Made by a program: the position numbers and the translations under genes | Part shown: positions 43,281 to 53,538 of the stretch, piece by piece | Layout: the number at the start of each line of letters is the position of its first letter | Numbering within the stretch: the first letter of the stretch is position 1 | Source of the DNA: Phycisphaerae bacterium | Lineage (GTDB): Bacteria > Planctomycetota > Phycisphaerae > Phycisphaerales > UBA1924 | Direction: 5' to 3' | Length of the DNA stretch: 64,000 nt | Assembly (NCBI GenBank): GCA_030432905.1 | Contig: JAUILU010000005.1 | Span: forward strand, 186,001-250,000 | The notes under the pieces: generated by a model | Seen by the model: only the letters and a program-made list of their open reading frames with translations | Database searches by the model: none | Told to the model about the DNA's origin: nothing

Positions 43281-46200
43281 TCAGTTCGACAGGATGCGGT
43301 CGAGCAGCGAGAGCGACGACTGCTGGCCGAGGTAGAACCCGGTGTCGTCGATGCCTCTGAGCGGGTTGGCGAGGCTGCGCGAGTCGCTCGTGATGACGTA
43401 GTCATCGGTTGCGCCGAACGGTGTGAACTGGACCGAGAACGAGTTGAACAGATCAAGGTCACCGAGCCCGAACTGCGGATCGGTCAGACGCAGGCCGACA
43501 AGCTCACCGACCCGACGGCCGGTCGCTGCGGTCAGCGATTCGACGAAGCTGTCGAGGTCCTCGGTGGTCGGGGCGTAGCCGAGCGTTGACAGGTCAGGCG
43601 AGAAGACGACTGCTTCGTCTTCGCGGTCTGTGTTGAACGGATCGGAACGCTCCGAGTAGCCGTAGTCCGAGTTCACGATCAGGCCGACCGGGTTGTGGTC
43701 GCTTGAGAGGAACACGGTCGAGAACTCCTGGAACTCGAAGTCGGCCGGGTTGGTCGAGAAGGTCACGTCGAGGCCAGCCGCGGCGTAGATGTTGTTGAGG
43801 TTTGTCACCAGTTCGTTGAGGATAAAGGTGTTGACATTGACGTTGTTTACCCGGCCAGTGAAGCCGAGCGACCTTGCGTCGAAGCCGCCGACCTCGACCG
43901 GGCTGCCTTCGACGGTGAGCCAGTCGAGCACACCACCGGCGGTTTCGATCAGCACGTTCTGGCTGCGGAGCTGCTGGATGCCTGTGCCTTGTGTGACGAC
44001 TTCGATCTCGTAGTCACTCTGGAACGCGCCCTGGAGGTAGATCGCGTAGGTGCCCGCAGCGTTGGCTGCACCGCCGAGTGCCGGCGGCATGATGAAGCTG
44101 ATGAAGAAGTCGCCGTTGGCGTCGAAGCCGTAACGGGTCGGACCGTTCTCGGCGATGATGGTGTTTGGCGTGGAAGCGGTGGCTTCGAAGTCCGTCGGGC
44201 TGAAGACGAGGTTGGCGTCGTCGATGCCGAACGAGTTTGTGGTCTCGAAGAGGCCGAACTGGACGTTCTTGCGGAGATCGGTGAAGTCCGAGAGCGACGT
44301 GAAGTCCGACACGCTTTGTGTGATGGTGGAGCCGAGATCGCCGCCGACCTCTGCGAGCTTGACCGTGATGGTCATCGCAGTACCGGGTGCGATCTGCTGG
44401 CGGTTGTTGAGGTGCCAGACATCGACATCGGATTCAACAACACCCGGAAGACCGGTGACACCCGGATCACCCAGCGAGCTGGAGATGGTGTTGGTGAGTC
44501 TCGTGCCCGAGCGGGTCGAGGTCAGCTCGCCGTCGTCGGTCGAACCGGTGACGATATCATCGGCGTTGCCGAAGACGCCGTCGGCGCCGGCGGCTCTGCT
44601 GAACGTGTAGTCGCCGATGACGATGGTGTCATCCGCATCGGTAAAGAGCGCGAGCGGCGGAGCGTGGACAACGTTTGTGCCGTTGCCGGAGTCGCTGCCA
44701 GCGGAGAAGCCCGAGTTGCCGTCGTCGAAGACTTCGACCGAGAATGCGTAGTTGCCGATCTGGTTTGGCTCGACGTCGGTGTCGTTCACCTGGCCCGGTG
44801 TGTACCACGAAGCCGAGGGCGTGTTGCCTGATTCCAACACGATGTAGAACGTGCCGGATTCCTTGATCAGCAGTGCTGCGGGATCTGAGCGATCGGTTGC
44901 CTCTGCGGGCTGAACCGGCAGCGGCAGGGCCTGGTCTGTCTCGAACCCGAAAGTCTGGAGGAAGATGTTCGCGTTGAACGTGCTGCCCTGCTGGCTGAAC
45001 ACGAGCGTCGGCTCGTTGTTGCCTGCCGGCTGGAAGTAGACACTGCGCTGAGCCTGGAAGCCGGCGCCACTGATCTCACCGAGTTGGAGGATCTGGCCGG
45101 CCTGGAGTGTCAGGCTGTAGACGTCGATGTCGCCGCCGAAACCGAAGTCGTTGAGATCGCGGTCAGGGTGGTCGCCGAGCGCTCCGCGGAGCACGAACGG
45201 GTCGTTGGTATCCGGGACACCGTCGGGTGTCTTGTTGGAGTCAAAGACCTGGTCGAGTGAGACGGCACCGAAGTAGTCGACGAGCAGTGAGCCGTCGCCG
45301 TTGACATCAACTGTCTCGGGATCACGGAGGCTTGCGGCATCGCCGGCGTCGCCGATGATGTCGTCAACGGAGAAGTCGTCGCCGTCGGTAGCGAATCCGT
45401 CGCCGTCGCCGTCGAGACGGGCCTGGCTGACCCGGCTGCGGAGAACGTCGGAGTCGAGTTCGATGCGGTAGACACCCGCACCGGCGTCGGCGGGACGCGA
45501 GAAGGTGCCGTCGCCGTTGTCGATCAGATCGCGATCGGTGACGGTTCTGGACACGGTCACAAAGACCATGCGGTTCGGGATATCGAACTCAACGGTGTAG
45601 TCGCCTGAGCCCGGGATCGCGGTCGGCTTCGTGAGCGGGATGAAGTTCCCCTCGGTGACCACTTCACTGATTGAGAGAGCATCAACAAAGGTGTCGATCT
45701 GCAGGTCTTGGTTGAAGGAGAACGCCGCGGTGTAGCTGCGCGCGTCCTGTGTAACCGAGAGGTTGGTGACCTGGATCGGCAGTGGCTCACCGGAGAACGG
45801 ATCAACGGTGAAGTTGCCCGAGGATTCGCCCTCGGTGCCGCCGATGGTGACGAACGCGAGCGAGCCTGCAGCGGTGATGGTGTAGGACTCGGAGTTCACG
45901 TTCGAGCCGGTTCCTGTGCCGGCGATGGTGACGTTCCCGATCGTCGAGATACCCGCGGCCGAGGTGTCGTCATCGGTTCCGAAGAAGCCGTCCGAACCGC
46001 GGAGGAAACCGGCGATGAGGTCTGATTCGAAGAAGTCGCCGCCGATGGTGACGTTGCCGATTCGGCCGCTGGTGACGCGGTCGATGGTTGTCGAGTCGCC
46101 GCCCGTGCCGATCTGGGCATCGCTGCCGAGATCGCCGCCGGCGACGATCGATGTATCGAAGACGTCGCCCGCGACAGTCACGCTGCCGATGACGTTGGCA

Positions 46201-49200
46201 ACGCTGATGCGTGAACGCAGCATCTCGCCCGCGGTGATGTTGGTGATCGAGCCGCCGGCACGGACGAGCGCCTGAGCGAACGAGCCGCCGACGTTGAAGA
46301 TCTGAGTGACCGAGCGTTCGATGTTGAACATCGCCGTGAGGTTGCCGGCGATATTGACGGAGCGTGCACCGGTGATATCGACCGTCGGCACGTTGCCCGA
46401 GAAGACAACGATGCTCTGGGTGATGGAGAGTGCATCAACGAAGTTGGCGCTGATGCTGCCGCCGGCGAATCGGCCCGTGGTGATCGAGCCGGCATCGACG
46501 CCGACGATGATCTGGCCCGTGCCCTCGTAGTCATCGATGTCGATGGTGCGGGCGTAGTTGTCGACGATGATGTCGGAACCGCCGCGGAGGTTGCCGTTGA
46601 CCTGGATAAGCCCGATCGAAGCCTCGTCGTTGGAGACGATATCGAAATCGATGAGCTGAGGCAGCGGTGTGCTCGGGTTGTTGTCGTTATCGAGGATCGT
46701 GACGATGACACCGTCGGCGAGCCTCGTGTTGGCAAGGATGAGGCGTCCACGGGCGGCGTCCCAGACGATGCCGCGGGCGGGATCGGCGTTGGCACCGCCG
46801 TCGGTGGAAGTGGCCTCGACGGTGAACGTCGTGCCGTTCCATGCGAACGTGCTGGTGGTGCCGAAGTCGATGACCGAGCCGAGGTTCGAGAGGTTGACGC
46901 TGCCGCCGGTGAATGCACCGGTGAGCGATTCGAGCAGCGCGCCCTCGTTTGCGGCGTTGCGGCCCGCGTTGTTGAGCGAGGCGTTGGCGTCCTGGATAGT
47001 CGGCGTGATCGTTGTGCCGTTGAGTGTGTAGAACTTCCGGTCGGCGCTGACGGTGACGTTGGTCATCGTGCCTCCGATGTTCAGATCGTCAACGAAGCTG
47101 AAGCCGATGACGTGGCGTTCGTCGCCCGTGCCGTAGATGCCGTCGTTGCCCGCGGTCATGCCGGCGCTGAACGTGACATCGGAAGCGGTTGCGCCGATGT
47201 CGATGTTCTGGATCCGGCCTGACTTGATCACGTCGGCGTCGGCACCGGTGCCGCCCGGGCGGTCGGTGTAGAGCGAGCTGACGATGTCGGCGATCGGCAT
47301 CGAGCCGAAGCTGACGAGGCCTGCGAGGAAGAGCGTGTCGGTGACGCCGCCGGCCACGGTGATCTGTTGGATCTGGTCGCCCGCAGCGATTGTGACCGAG
47401 TCATCATCACCCTGCTGACCGTCGGACTGGATGTTGCCTCCGACGTTCAGGTTGCCGAGGTTTGTGCCGGCGTAGATGGTCGCGTCGTAGATCGAGCCGC
47501 CGGTGACGATGAAGTTGTTGATGCCGCGCAGGGATGCGATGATCGGGCCGTCGATTGCGCTCGTGGCGACGACGCCCGGAGGCAGCTGGTTGCGGTTCGC
47601 GTCGCTCGACGCAACACCGGAAGAGAGCGTCGGGTTGATGCCGACGTCGCCGAACACGCCGTCGGCGGATGCGACGACGCGGATGGTTCCGATGGACTGT
47701 TCGGCGAAGATGTTGCCGAGTAGGTGCCCTGCGTTGATCACGACGCTGCCGATACCGCCGTCACGGGCGATGATCGAGCCCTCACCGAGGAACGAGCCGT
47801 CGGTGATTGTGATGTTTCCGATGCCGCCCGATTCAGAGATGATGCTGCCGTCGTAGTCGCCGGTGATCTGGACACTCTGGATTCTGCCGAATGCCTCGAT
47901 GTCGCCGTCGCGCGACTTGGAGTTGGCGGGCAGGTTCGCTACACCACCGAGCAGAACGCTCTGGACGTTGGCTCCGACGCGGAGGTCAGAGAAGAGTCGC
48001 CCGCCCGAGACGTCGAGCATGCCGACGTCACCGCGGACGAGGATAACGCTTGGGTTCGCTGCGTCACCGATGTTTCGGCCTGCGACGAGCATGTCGAGGT
48101 TGCCGCCGATGTCGGTGGTGATGCTCAGATCACGTGCAGCCGAGATGAGCGCGATATCGCCGCCCTCGGTTGTCGTGGACACCGACCCGAAGATGTCGGC
48201 TGTCGTTGAGCTGATCTCATCGATCGGACCGGACGAGACGATGTTGGCGCTGATCGAGTTGAGCGCGTTGATGAGGTCGATCCGGCCGTCGGGGCCGCTG
48301 ACGGTGATGTCGGTGCGAGAGATCTCGTTACCGACCGTGATGTCTTCGAGCGGGCCGGCGATGCTGATCGTCGAGGTTCTGATGCTGTCGGCAGCCGTGA
48401 ACGCAACGAGCTGACCAGCGGTGAGCGTGCTTGCGAGCATGCTGCCGGTGAGGTCGATTGACTCGATGATGTTGCTGACACCGATGCTCGCACGGATGAT
48501 GTTGCGAGCCGTGAAGTTCTGCTCGATGTTGCCGGTGACGTTTAGGATCGTATCGACAAAGTCGCCGTCCTGGGTGACGCGGAGACGTTCGATGTCTTCG
48601 CCGACCAGGATCCGGCTGATTCTGAATTCGAGCGGGTCGCCGCCGATTGTCGAGTTTCTAAAGCCGTCGGCCGAGATGGTGTTTGTGACCGAGTCGATCA
48701 CGTTCAGATCTGTCGCGTCATAGAAACCGTCACGGATTTCGAGTGAGTTTAGAGTTGGCGTGGTGATTTCAGAGCGGAAGATGTTGCCGTTGCGAACGTT
48801 GATCTGGTTGATAGTTCCGAAGAAGACTCCTTGGTTGCCGTAGAAGATGCTGTTCCAGAACTCGTCCATATTGAGCGACGTGGCGATGTATGCGCCATTG
48901 ATGCTGCCGCCGGTAGTAAGTTCGATCCGGTTGATTCCGGCGATCGTAAGCCCGACAACACCGCCGCCGTTAATGCTTGTGGTTGTAATGACACCTTCGA
49001 TGTTGGCACCGTCGACGTTCTCTCTGATCACGCCGATCGAACCGCCGGCAAAGATGCCAGCCTGCGCGAACGGCGAGCTGCCTGGGCCTCTGAGCCCGTC
49101 ACCGATCTCGATGGTCGAGATATCGCGTGCCGAGAAGATGGTGCCGAAAATGCCGTCGAACTCGCCGTCGGCTGTGATTCCGTCTTCGTTGGCACGGATG

Positions 49201-52200
49201 AGGTTGATATCGGCTGTGTTATCCTCGCTAATGACATCTCCGATGCCGCCAGCGACGTCGATTACATCGGAGATACCGCCTGCGCGGATAACGATCCCGT
49301 TGAGGAACACATCGAACGGCGAACCGACGTCGTCGAGGAACGCGTCCCCGCCGGCTGCGATGCTGTTCGTGGTTGGCCTGAAGACCTCACCCGCCCAATC
49401 GGGGTCGATCTGTTCAGCGCCAAGGTTGAATGCGTTCTGGTTGTTGTTGTTGCCGTTGATGCCGAGTTCTGGGCCGATCTGGCTTGGGCCCCACGCGAGG
49501 ACTTCGGTCCGGCCGAGATCACCCTGCTGGATTCGAAGCGTTGCCAGGCTCTGCGTATCGATGGCGACGATGTCGCCTTCTGGCGTGTTCTGGTTGATGA
49601 TCTCAAGCCCGGCCGGCGCGTCGATGCGGAGGACATCGATCTGGGCCGACCCGTCGATGACGATATCGCTGAACGCGTCGGAGTTGCGGATGAGAATCCG
49701 CCCGATCGAGATGACATCATTGACACTCTGGCCGCTTTCGCCGCGGATGGTGAGTTCACGGCCGCCCGTAAGAACACCCGTACCCGAAAGATCGTCGATC
49801 TCGATCCGGGCAATTGCAACACCTTCAGAACCTTCAACCGGAATAACGTAGACGCGTCCGATCTCGATGCCGAAGACTTCGCGCTGGGTCACGCTGATCT
49901 CAACACGACCGCCCGCATCATCAACAAGTGTGAGTGTTTCGCCGGTGATGATCGGCAAGAACGCGTTTGATGCGCCCTGAAGGTCGATGAAGGGTGTGTC
50001 GACGAAGCGGATATCGGAATCTTGGCCGAGCTGGAGGTTGATGCCGTCGAAGCCGTCGAAGATACCGAGGTCATCGCCGTAGGTTGTGTCTCTGCCGAAG
50101 TCAGGCGCATCCTGCGAGATGAGCAGGCCGCCGACGATTGAGCCGTTGGTCGCGCTCGTGTCGATTGTGAGCGCATCGCCCGCGACATGCGATCCGATGC
50201 GGATCATGCCGATATGGCCGTCGAGGTCAGGGTCGACACCGGTTGTGATGACGACCGGCTGGGCAAACAGGTTGGTGAGGAAGCCGGTGTTGTTGTCCTG
50301 GTCTGCGGAGATCGCACCCGAGACGTTGATGTAGCCGACCTGTCCGCCGGTGGTCAGCGTGAAGTTGCCGAGGTCACCTTGGGTGTAGTCTGTACCGAGG
50401 ACGGTTGACAGACCGGTGTACAGCGAGCCGAAGTGGCCGCCGACCGTAAAGTCGTTGGGAGCGCCGGCGCCGTTGGTGTTTGCACCAATATCGCCGCCGG
50501 TTGAGATGTTGTAGAGGTTGCCCGGAGTCGAGAGCGAGAAGCCGGACATCTGGGCGACGTCGTCGTCGTTGTCGAGTGTATTGATCGCCGGGGTGGAAAC
50601 CGCGAGCATGCCACCGCCGTCGACGTGGCCTGTACCAACCCGGATCGAGCCGACGCTGCCCGAGTTCAGCACAACAACAGGACGCTCGAGTTGGCCGTCG
50701 GCTGCAACGGTCCTCCCGTCGTTGAAGCTACCAAACCCAACGGCGCTGCGGTACGAGCCGAGTGTTGTGGGCGCGAGACCGCTAATCAGGATCGAGTACG
50801 CCTGATCGATTCCTGGACCGACCACAGATGTGGCGTGACCAACAGCGAGGTAGTAGACACCCGGTCCTTCGGGTGTATAGGTCAGCTTGTTACCGAAACC
50901 GGATTCGATCGAGTTGACCATCGCCGCGACTGTCCGTCCCTCGCCGTCGAGGATCCGGATGTTGGCGAACGAGGCGCTCAGCTGCGCGACGTTCTCGATG
51001 ACAATGTCCCGAGTCCCATCGACCGCGAAGCCGAAGACATCGGATGCGTCTTCACCGGTCGAGATTGTGTCTTGGCCGCCCGTGCTTCCCTGGACAACCA
51101 CGGAGGTGCTAGCCGAGCTGACGAACTCCGCCGCCTGGAACGTGTCGTTCCGGAAATTGCCATCGACAAACGCGATCGCTCTTGAGACCTCGCTAGTGAA
51201 GTTGAAGAAGCTGAGGATGCCTCCTGAGACCTGCCCGTCACGGACCGCGCGGTTGTACACATACTGGGTGTTCTGAATCGTGGGGTCGTAGCCATAGACC
51301 ACCTCTCGCTCGGTGTAGAGCAAGACATCATCCGGCGGAGCGGTCGCGGGTGAGTTGAGATCGCCATCGACAATGACCGTCATGAGGCTCTTGCCCCCGA
51401 TGGCGACCTCCCGGATGGTTCTGCCGACCACCAGCTCTGCGTTTGTGGTTGTGTTTCCGTTGACGGTGACTCCATCAACGACACCAGGGTCCGGCGAGAA
51501 GGCACCCGCGTCAGACGCAACAACGAACGCCTCAAGATCACCGGCAACCGACATCAGGCCGTAGAAAGCGCCGGTCGAGAAGACACCAACCGAGCCGTTG
51601 AACTGGCTCGATCCGAAGAGAGCAGCGTTCAGGCCGACGTCGCCGATGGACGAACCATCGGTCAGGAAGATGCCGTGCTCAGGATTGTGCGCGTAGTCCT
51701 GATCGAAGAAAGGCCCGAACGGCGTGCCGCCCGGGTTATAGTTTGACAGCGCGCGCTCTGTCGGTGCACCGATGATGAGTCGGCCCTGCTGCGGCGGCAC
51801 ACCGTGGGCGCCGCGTTCCGGTGCGGGCACGGTAAAGAAGCCAAAGCCCGCGTCATCCTGGAACGCATCGAAGAGGTTCGCATCTGTGCCGAAGTCCCAC
51901 GCGAAGCCGGCCTCGACCAGTTCAGCGGTCACGGGAGCTGTACCGGTGCCGAACGCAATGATGTCGCCGCCGGTCATGTAAACCGAAGAACCCTCGCCGT
52001 CGCCGAAGCCTGAGAGGATGATGCTGCCGATGCCGTCGTTGTATTCGGGGATGCCGTTACCGTCGAAGTCACCGGCGACAAAGTTGACGTTGCCGCCAGG
52101 CATGCCCACCTCGAGCGTTTGTCGCATCTCCCGGCCGTAAAGGTCGAGAACTGTGACCGAGGCCCCGATGTCACCAGTGATCCTGATGTACCCGCCGAAC

Positions 52201-53036
52201 TTGCGCGCATCGACGATGTCGGCAAACTGCTGGGGCGGCGGCGTCCAGTTCAGGTCGTCGATGGTGAAGTCGGCTGTCGTCACGCCGGGCGCACCGACCG
52301 TCTCGGTCTGGATGAACCGGATCTCGTCGAACACACCGACCGAGCCGCCGAGCGCGTTAAAGTTGAAAATCCCGGTTCCGGCCGCACCGAACGTTGCAAG
52401 ATCCGCCTGGTCGTATGACCTCTGGACCTCTCCGCGGAAGAGTGTCTGGACCTCGAGTGCGCCGTTGAGCAGTCCGTCGCCGCCGATGTTGACCTGAACG
52501 TTGGTGTAGACGTTTCTCAGACCATTAGGTGCGTTGCCGTCTGCAGGGGTTGCGAGGAAGAATTGCTGTCCCGCGATGCCCATCATCGCGTGCAGATTGG
52601 TCAGCTCGGTAATCGGCTGGCCGTCCATGTCGAACGGCGCCTCGATCGCAAGGAACTGGGCGTTGACGTTGCGGAGAAGGATGTTCGAGCCATTGAGGAC
52701 ACGCTGGGTCGTCGGGAAGATGTTGCCGAGGTCTTCGTCGTTGAAGTCTTCTTCGAGCGCATCATCGACGTCCGGGTCGCCGATATCTTCAGGGCTGAGC
52801 AGGTACGGCACGAAGTAGCCGAAGTACGCCTCTTCGAACAAGTTGCCGGCGGCGTCGGTCTGGCTGTTGCCGTCGATCGTCAGCGAGAAGAGCATCTTCC
52901 TCTGCTCGAGCTGCTCGACGCGTGGTCGTTCGATCGGGGCAAGACCTGCTTTATTCAGCAGGTCAGCACTCGCCCTGCGAGTGATCGACTTGGTCTGACG
53001 GACATACGGACGACGCGCATTAGATGAACGACTCAT
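43281..53036 (-). CDS. Giant secreted/surface beta-helix protein with LEPR-like leader motif
   Basis: 3251 residues from ATG 53036; AGGAAAT precedes it and no other start has the leader. The N-terminus is basic (PYVRQTKSITRRASADLLNK) followed by VEQLEQRKMLF (residues 40-50), a variant of the LEPR-XLL leader of planctomycete giant proteins. The middle is thousands of residues of short G-rich beta-helix repeats such as IGNVTIGGDFFESDLIAG and INVRNGNIFRS, plus one pre-peptidase-like domain near 680-770 (YTPEGPGVYYLAVGHATS). About residues 2550-2620 have dockerin/EF-hand-like calcium loops (DGDGDGFATDGDDF, DVNGDGSLLVDYF). The last 150 residues resemble a matrixin/zincin module whose active-site line reads GRRVGELVGLRLTD (3173-3186). 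It is probably a cell-surface fibre or matrix protein; the enzyme domain appears inactive. Confidence 0.88.
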   Translation of the reverse strand: MSRSSNARRPYVRQTKSITRRASADLLNKAGLAPIERPRVEQLEQRKMLFSLTIDGNSQTDAAGNLFEEAYFGYFVPYLLSPEDIGDPDVDDALEEDFNDEDLGNIFPTTQRVLNGSNILLRNVNAQFLAIEAPFDMDGQPITELTNLHAMMGIAGQQFFLATPADGNAPNGLRNVYTNVQVNIGGDGLLNGALEVQTLFRGEVQRSYDQADLATFGAAGTGIFNFNALGGSVGVFDEIRFIQTETVGAPGVTTADFTIDDLNWTPPPQQFADIVDARKFGGYIRITGDIGASVTVLDLYGREMRQTLEVGMPGGNVNFVAGDFDGNGIPEYNDGIGSIILSGFGDGEGSSVYMTGGDIIAFGTGTAPVTAELVEAGFAWDFGTDANLFDAFQDDAGFGFFTVPAPERGAHGVPPQQGRLIIGAPTERALSNYNPGGTPFGPFFDQDYAHNPEHGIFLTDGSSIGDVGLNAALFGSSQFNGSVGVFSTGAFYGLMSVAGDLEAFVVASDAGAFSPDPGVVDGVTVNGNTTTNAELVVGRTIREVAIGGKSLMTVIVDGDLNSPATAPPDDVLLYTEREVVYGYDPTIQNTQYVYNRAVRDGQVSGGILSFFNFTSEVSRAIAFVDGNFRNDTFQAAEFVSSASTSVVVQGSTGGQDTISTGEDASDVFGFAVDGTRDIVIENVAQLSASFANIRILDGEGRTVAAMVNSIESGFGNKLTYTPEGPGVYYLAVGHATSVVGPGIDQAYSILISGLAPTTLGSYRSAVGFGSFNDGRTVAADGQLERPVVVLNSGSVGSIRVGTGHVDGGGMLAVSTPAINTLDNDDDVAQMSGFSLSTPGNLYNISTGGDIGANTNGAGAPNDFTVGGHFGSLYTGLSTVLGTDYTQGDLGNFTLTTGGQVGYINVSGAISADQDNNTGFLTNLFAQPVVITTGVDPDLDGHIGMIRIGSHVAGDALTIDTSATNGSIVGGLLISQDAPDFGRDTTYGDDLGIFDGFDGINLQLGQDSDIRFVDTPFIDLQGASNAFLPIITGETLTLVDDAGGRVEISVTQREVFGIEIGRVYVIPVEGSEGVAIARIEIDDLSGTGVLTGGRELTIRGESGQSVNDVISIGRILIRNSDAFSDIVIDGSAQIDVLRIDAPAGLEIINQNTPEGDIVAIDTQSLATLRIQQGDLGRTEVLAWGPSQIGPELGINGNNNNQNAFNLGAEQIDPDWAGEVFRPTTNSIAAGGDAFLDDVGSPFDVFLNGIVIRAGGISDVIDVAGGIGDVISEDNTADINLIRANEDGITADGEFDGIFGTIFSARDISTIEIGDGLRGPGSSPFAQAGIFAGGSIGVIRENVDGANIEGVITTTSINGGGVVGLTIAGINRIELTTGGSINGAYIATSLNMDEFWNSIFYGNQGVFFGTINQINVRNGNIFRSEITTPTLNSLEIRDGFYDATDLNVIDSVTNTISADGFRNSTIGGDPLEFRISRILVGEDIERLRVTQDGDFVDTILNVTGNIEQNFTARNIIRASIGVSNIIESIDLTGSMLASTLTAGQLVAFTAADSIRTSTISIAGPLEDITVGNEISRTDITVSGPDGRIDLINALNSISANIVSSGPIDEISSTTADIFGSVSTTTEGGDIALISAARDLSITTDIGGNLDMLVAGRNIGDAANPSVILVRGDVGMLDVSGGRLFSDLRVGANVQSVLLGGVANLPANSKSRDGDIEAFGRIQSVQITGDYDGSIISESGGIGNITITDGSFLGEGSIIARDGGIGSVVINAGHLLGNIFAEQSIGTIRVVASADGVFGDVGINPTLSSGVASSDANRNQLPPGVVATSAIDGPIIASLRGINNFIVTGGSIYDATIYAGTNLGNLNVGGNIQSDGQQGDDDSVTIAAGDQIQQITVAGGVTDTLFLAGLVSFGSMPIADIVSSLYTDRPGGTGADADVIKSGRIQNIDIGATASDVTFSAGMTAGNDGIYGTGDERHVIGFSFVDDLNIGGTMTNVTVSADRKFYTLNGTTITPTIQDANASLNNAGRNAANEGALLESLTGAFTGGSVNLSNLGSVIDFGTTSTFAWNGTTFTVEATSTDGGANADPARGIVWDAARGRLILANTRLADGVIVTILDNDNNPSTPLPQLIDFDIVSNDEASIGLIQVNGNLRGGSDIIVDNYARTIDIDDYEGTGQIIVGVDAGSITTGRFAGGSISANFVDALSITQSIVVFSGNVPTVDITGARSVNIAGNLTAMFNIERSVTQIFNVGGSFAQALVRAGGSITNITAGEMLRSRISVANVIGSVTVAGDVFDTSIVAGGDLGSDAQIGTGGDSTTIDRVTSGRIGNVTIGGDFFESDLIAGFLRGSDGFFGTDDDTSAAGISTIGNVTIAGTGTGSNVNSESYTITAAGSLAFVTIGGTEGESSGNFTVDPFSGEPLPIQVTNLSVTQDARSYTAAFSFNQDLQIDTFVDALSISEVVTEGNFIPLTKPTAIPGSGDYTVEFDIPNRMVFVTVSRTVTDRDLIDNGDGTFSRPADAGAGVYRIELDSDVLRSRVSQARLDGDGDGFATDGDDFSVDDIIGDAGDAASLRDPETVDVNGDGSLLVDYFGAVSLDQVFDSNKTPDGVPDTNDPFVLRGALGDHPDRDLNDFGFGGDIDVYSLTLQAGQILQLGEISGAGFQAQRSVYFQPAGNNEPTLVFSQQGSTFNANIFLQTFGFETDQALPLPVQPAEATDRSDPAALLIKESGTFYIVLESGNTPSASWYTPGQVNDTDVEPNQIGNYAFSVEVFDDGNSGFSAGSDSGNGTNVVHAPPLALFTDADDTIVIGDYTFSRAAGADGVFGNADDIVTGSTDDGELTSTRSGTRLTNTISSSLGDPGVTGLPGVVESDVDVWHLNNRQQIAPGTAMTITVKLAEVGGDLGSTITQSVSDFTSLSDFTDLRKNVQFGLFETTNSFGIDDANLVFSPTDFEATASTPNTIIAENGPTRYGFDANGDFFISFIMPPALGGAANAAGTYAIYLQGAFQSDYEIEVVTQGTGIQQLRSQNVLIETAGGVLDWLTVEGSPVEVGGFDARSLGFTGRVNNVNVNTFILNELVTNLNNIYAAAGLDVTFSTNPADFEFQEFSTVFLSSDHNPVGLIVNSDYGYSERSDPFNTDREDEAVVFSPDLSTLGYAPTTEDLDSFVESLTAATGRRVGELVGLRLTDPQFGLGDLDLFNSFSVQFTPFGATDDYVITSDSRSLANPLRGIDDTGFYLGQQSSLSLLDRILSN

Positions 53037-53074
53037 GGCTATTTCCTGTCCCCGCTGGAGTGACCAGCTCCGGC

Positions 53075-53103
53075 TTGATGCGCGCGTCCTTGACACGCAT
53101 CAA
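53075..53103 (-). promoter_or_regulatory. Leader hairpin 1 of the giant gene
   Basis: TTGATGCG (53075-53082) and CGCATCAA (53096-53103) pair perfectly with a 13-base loop, 39-67 bases upstream of the ATG. Likely a 5' UTR structure that affects stability or translation. Confidence 0.5.
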
Positions 53104-53125
53104 CCAGTGCTTGCTTCGATCCCGT

Positions 53126-53142
53126 CCGAGACCACGTCTCGG
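53126..53142 (-). promoter_or_regulatory. Leader hairpin 2 of the giant gene
   Basis: CCGAGAC (53126-53132) and GTCTCGG (53136-53142) form a 7-bp stem with a 3-base loop, about 90 bases upstream of the ATG. No U-tract follows on the minus strand, so it is not a terminator. Confidence 0.45.
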
Positions 53143-53538
53143 CACAGGTATCACACGAGGACCTTCGCGGTCGGCTCGGATGACACTCGGGAGTCGGTTG
53201 TCTGTCTGGGCGTGTGGCGTATCCGTCCGACACAGGGCCCAGCGAAAGTGCCGTGTACGCTACCGGACCTACGCCCGATCCTCAACTCGGCACAACAGTT
53301 TCTATTGCTCATGCAGACCTTGCACATTCCTAACACCAGCCGTGCAACTGTCCGCGCCAAAGGCTCGGCGATCTCGAGGCTCGCCTCGCCCCCAAGCGGC
53401 AACTCCTGCTGGAGACTGCCACAGCAACAGTATCTCAGAGATCCGTCCGGCTTGCACGGCTAGATCCGCGCAACAGACAGCCAACCGCGCTCTTTGGCCA
53501 CGAATCGCCGTTGCGACATGCGGATAGTCAGGCGTGGA

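Larger units (their letters stand above)
53037..53538. other. 502-bp region between the giant gene and pheA
   Basis: It contains the promoter and leader of the giant gene (minus strand), including two perfect hairpins at 53075-53103 and 53126-53142. The open frame on the plus strand is poor in codon character and has no start signal, so it is considered non-coding. Nothing else was recognised. Confidence 0.55.

Noticed and set aside
43281..53036. Possibility that the giant frame is a tandem of several genes
   Set aside because: One uninterrupted frame with repeats running throughout, one signal region and one terminator; no internal start with a ribosome-binding site stands out.
53024..53527. 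167-codon plus-strand frame between the giant gene and pheA
   Set aside because: Ser/Arg-rich text without family signature, no ribosome-binding site, and it begins inside the giant gene on the other strand.
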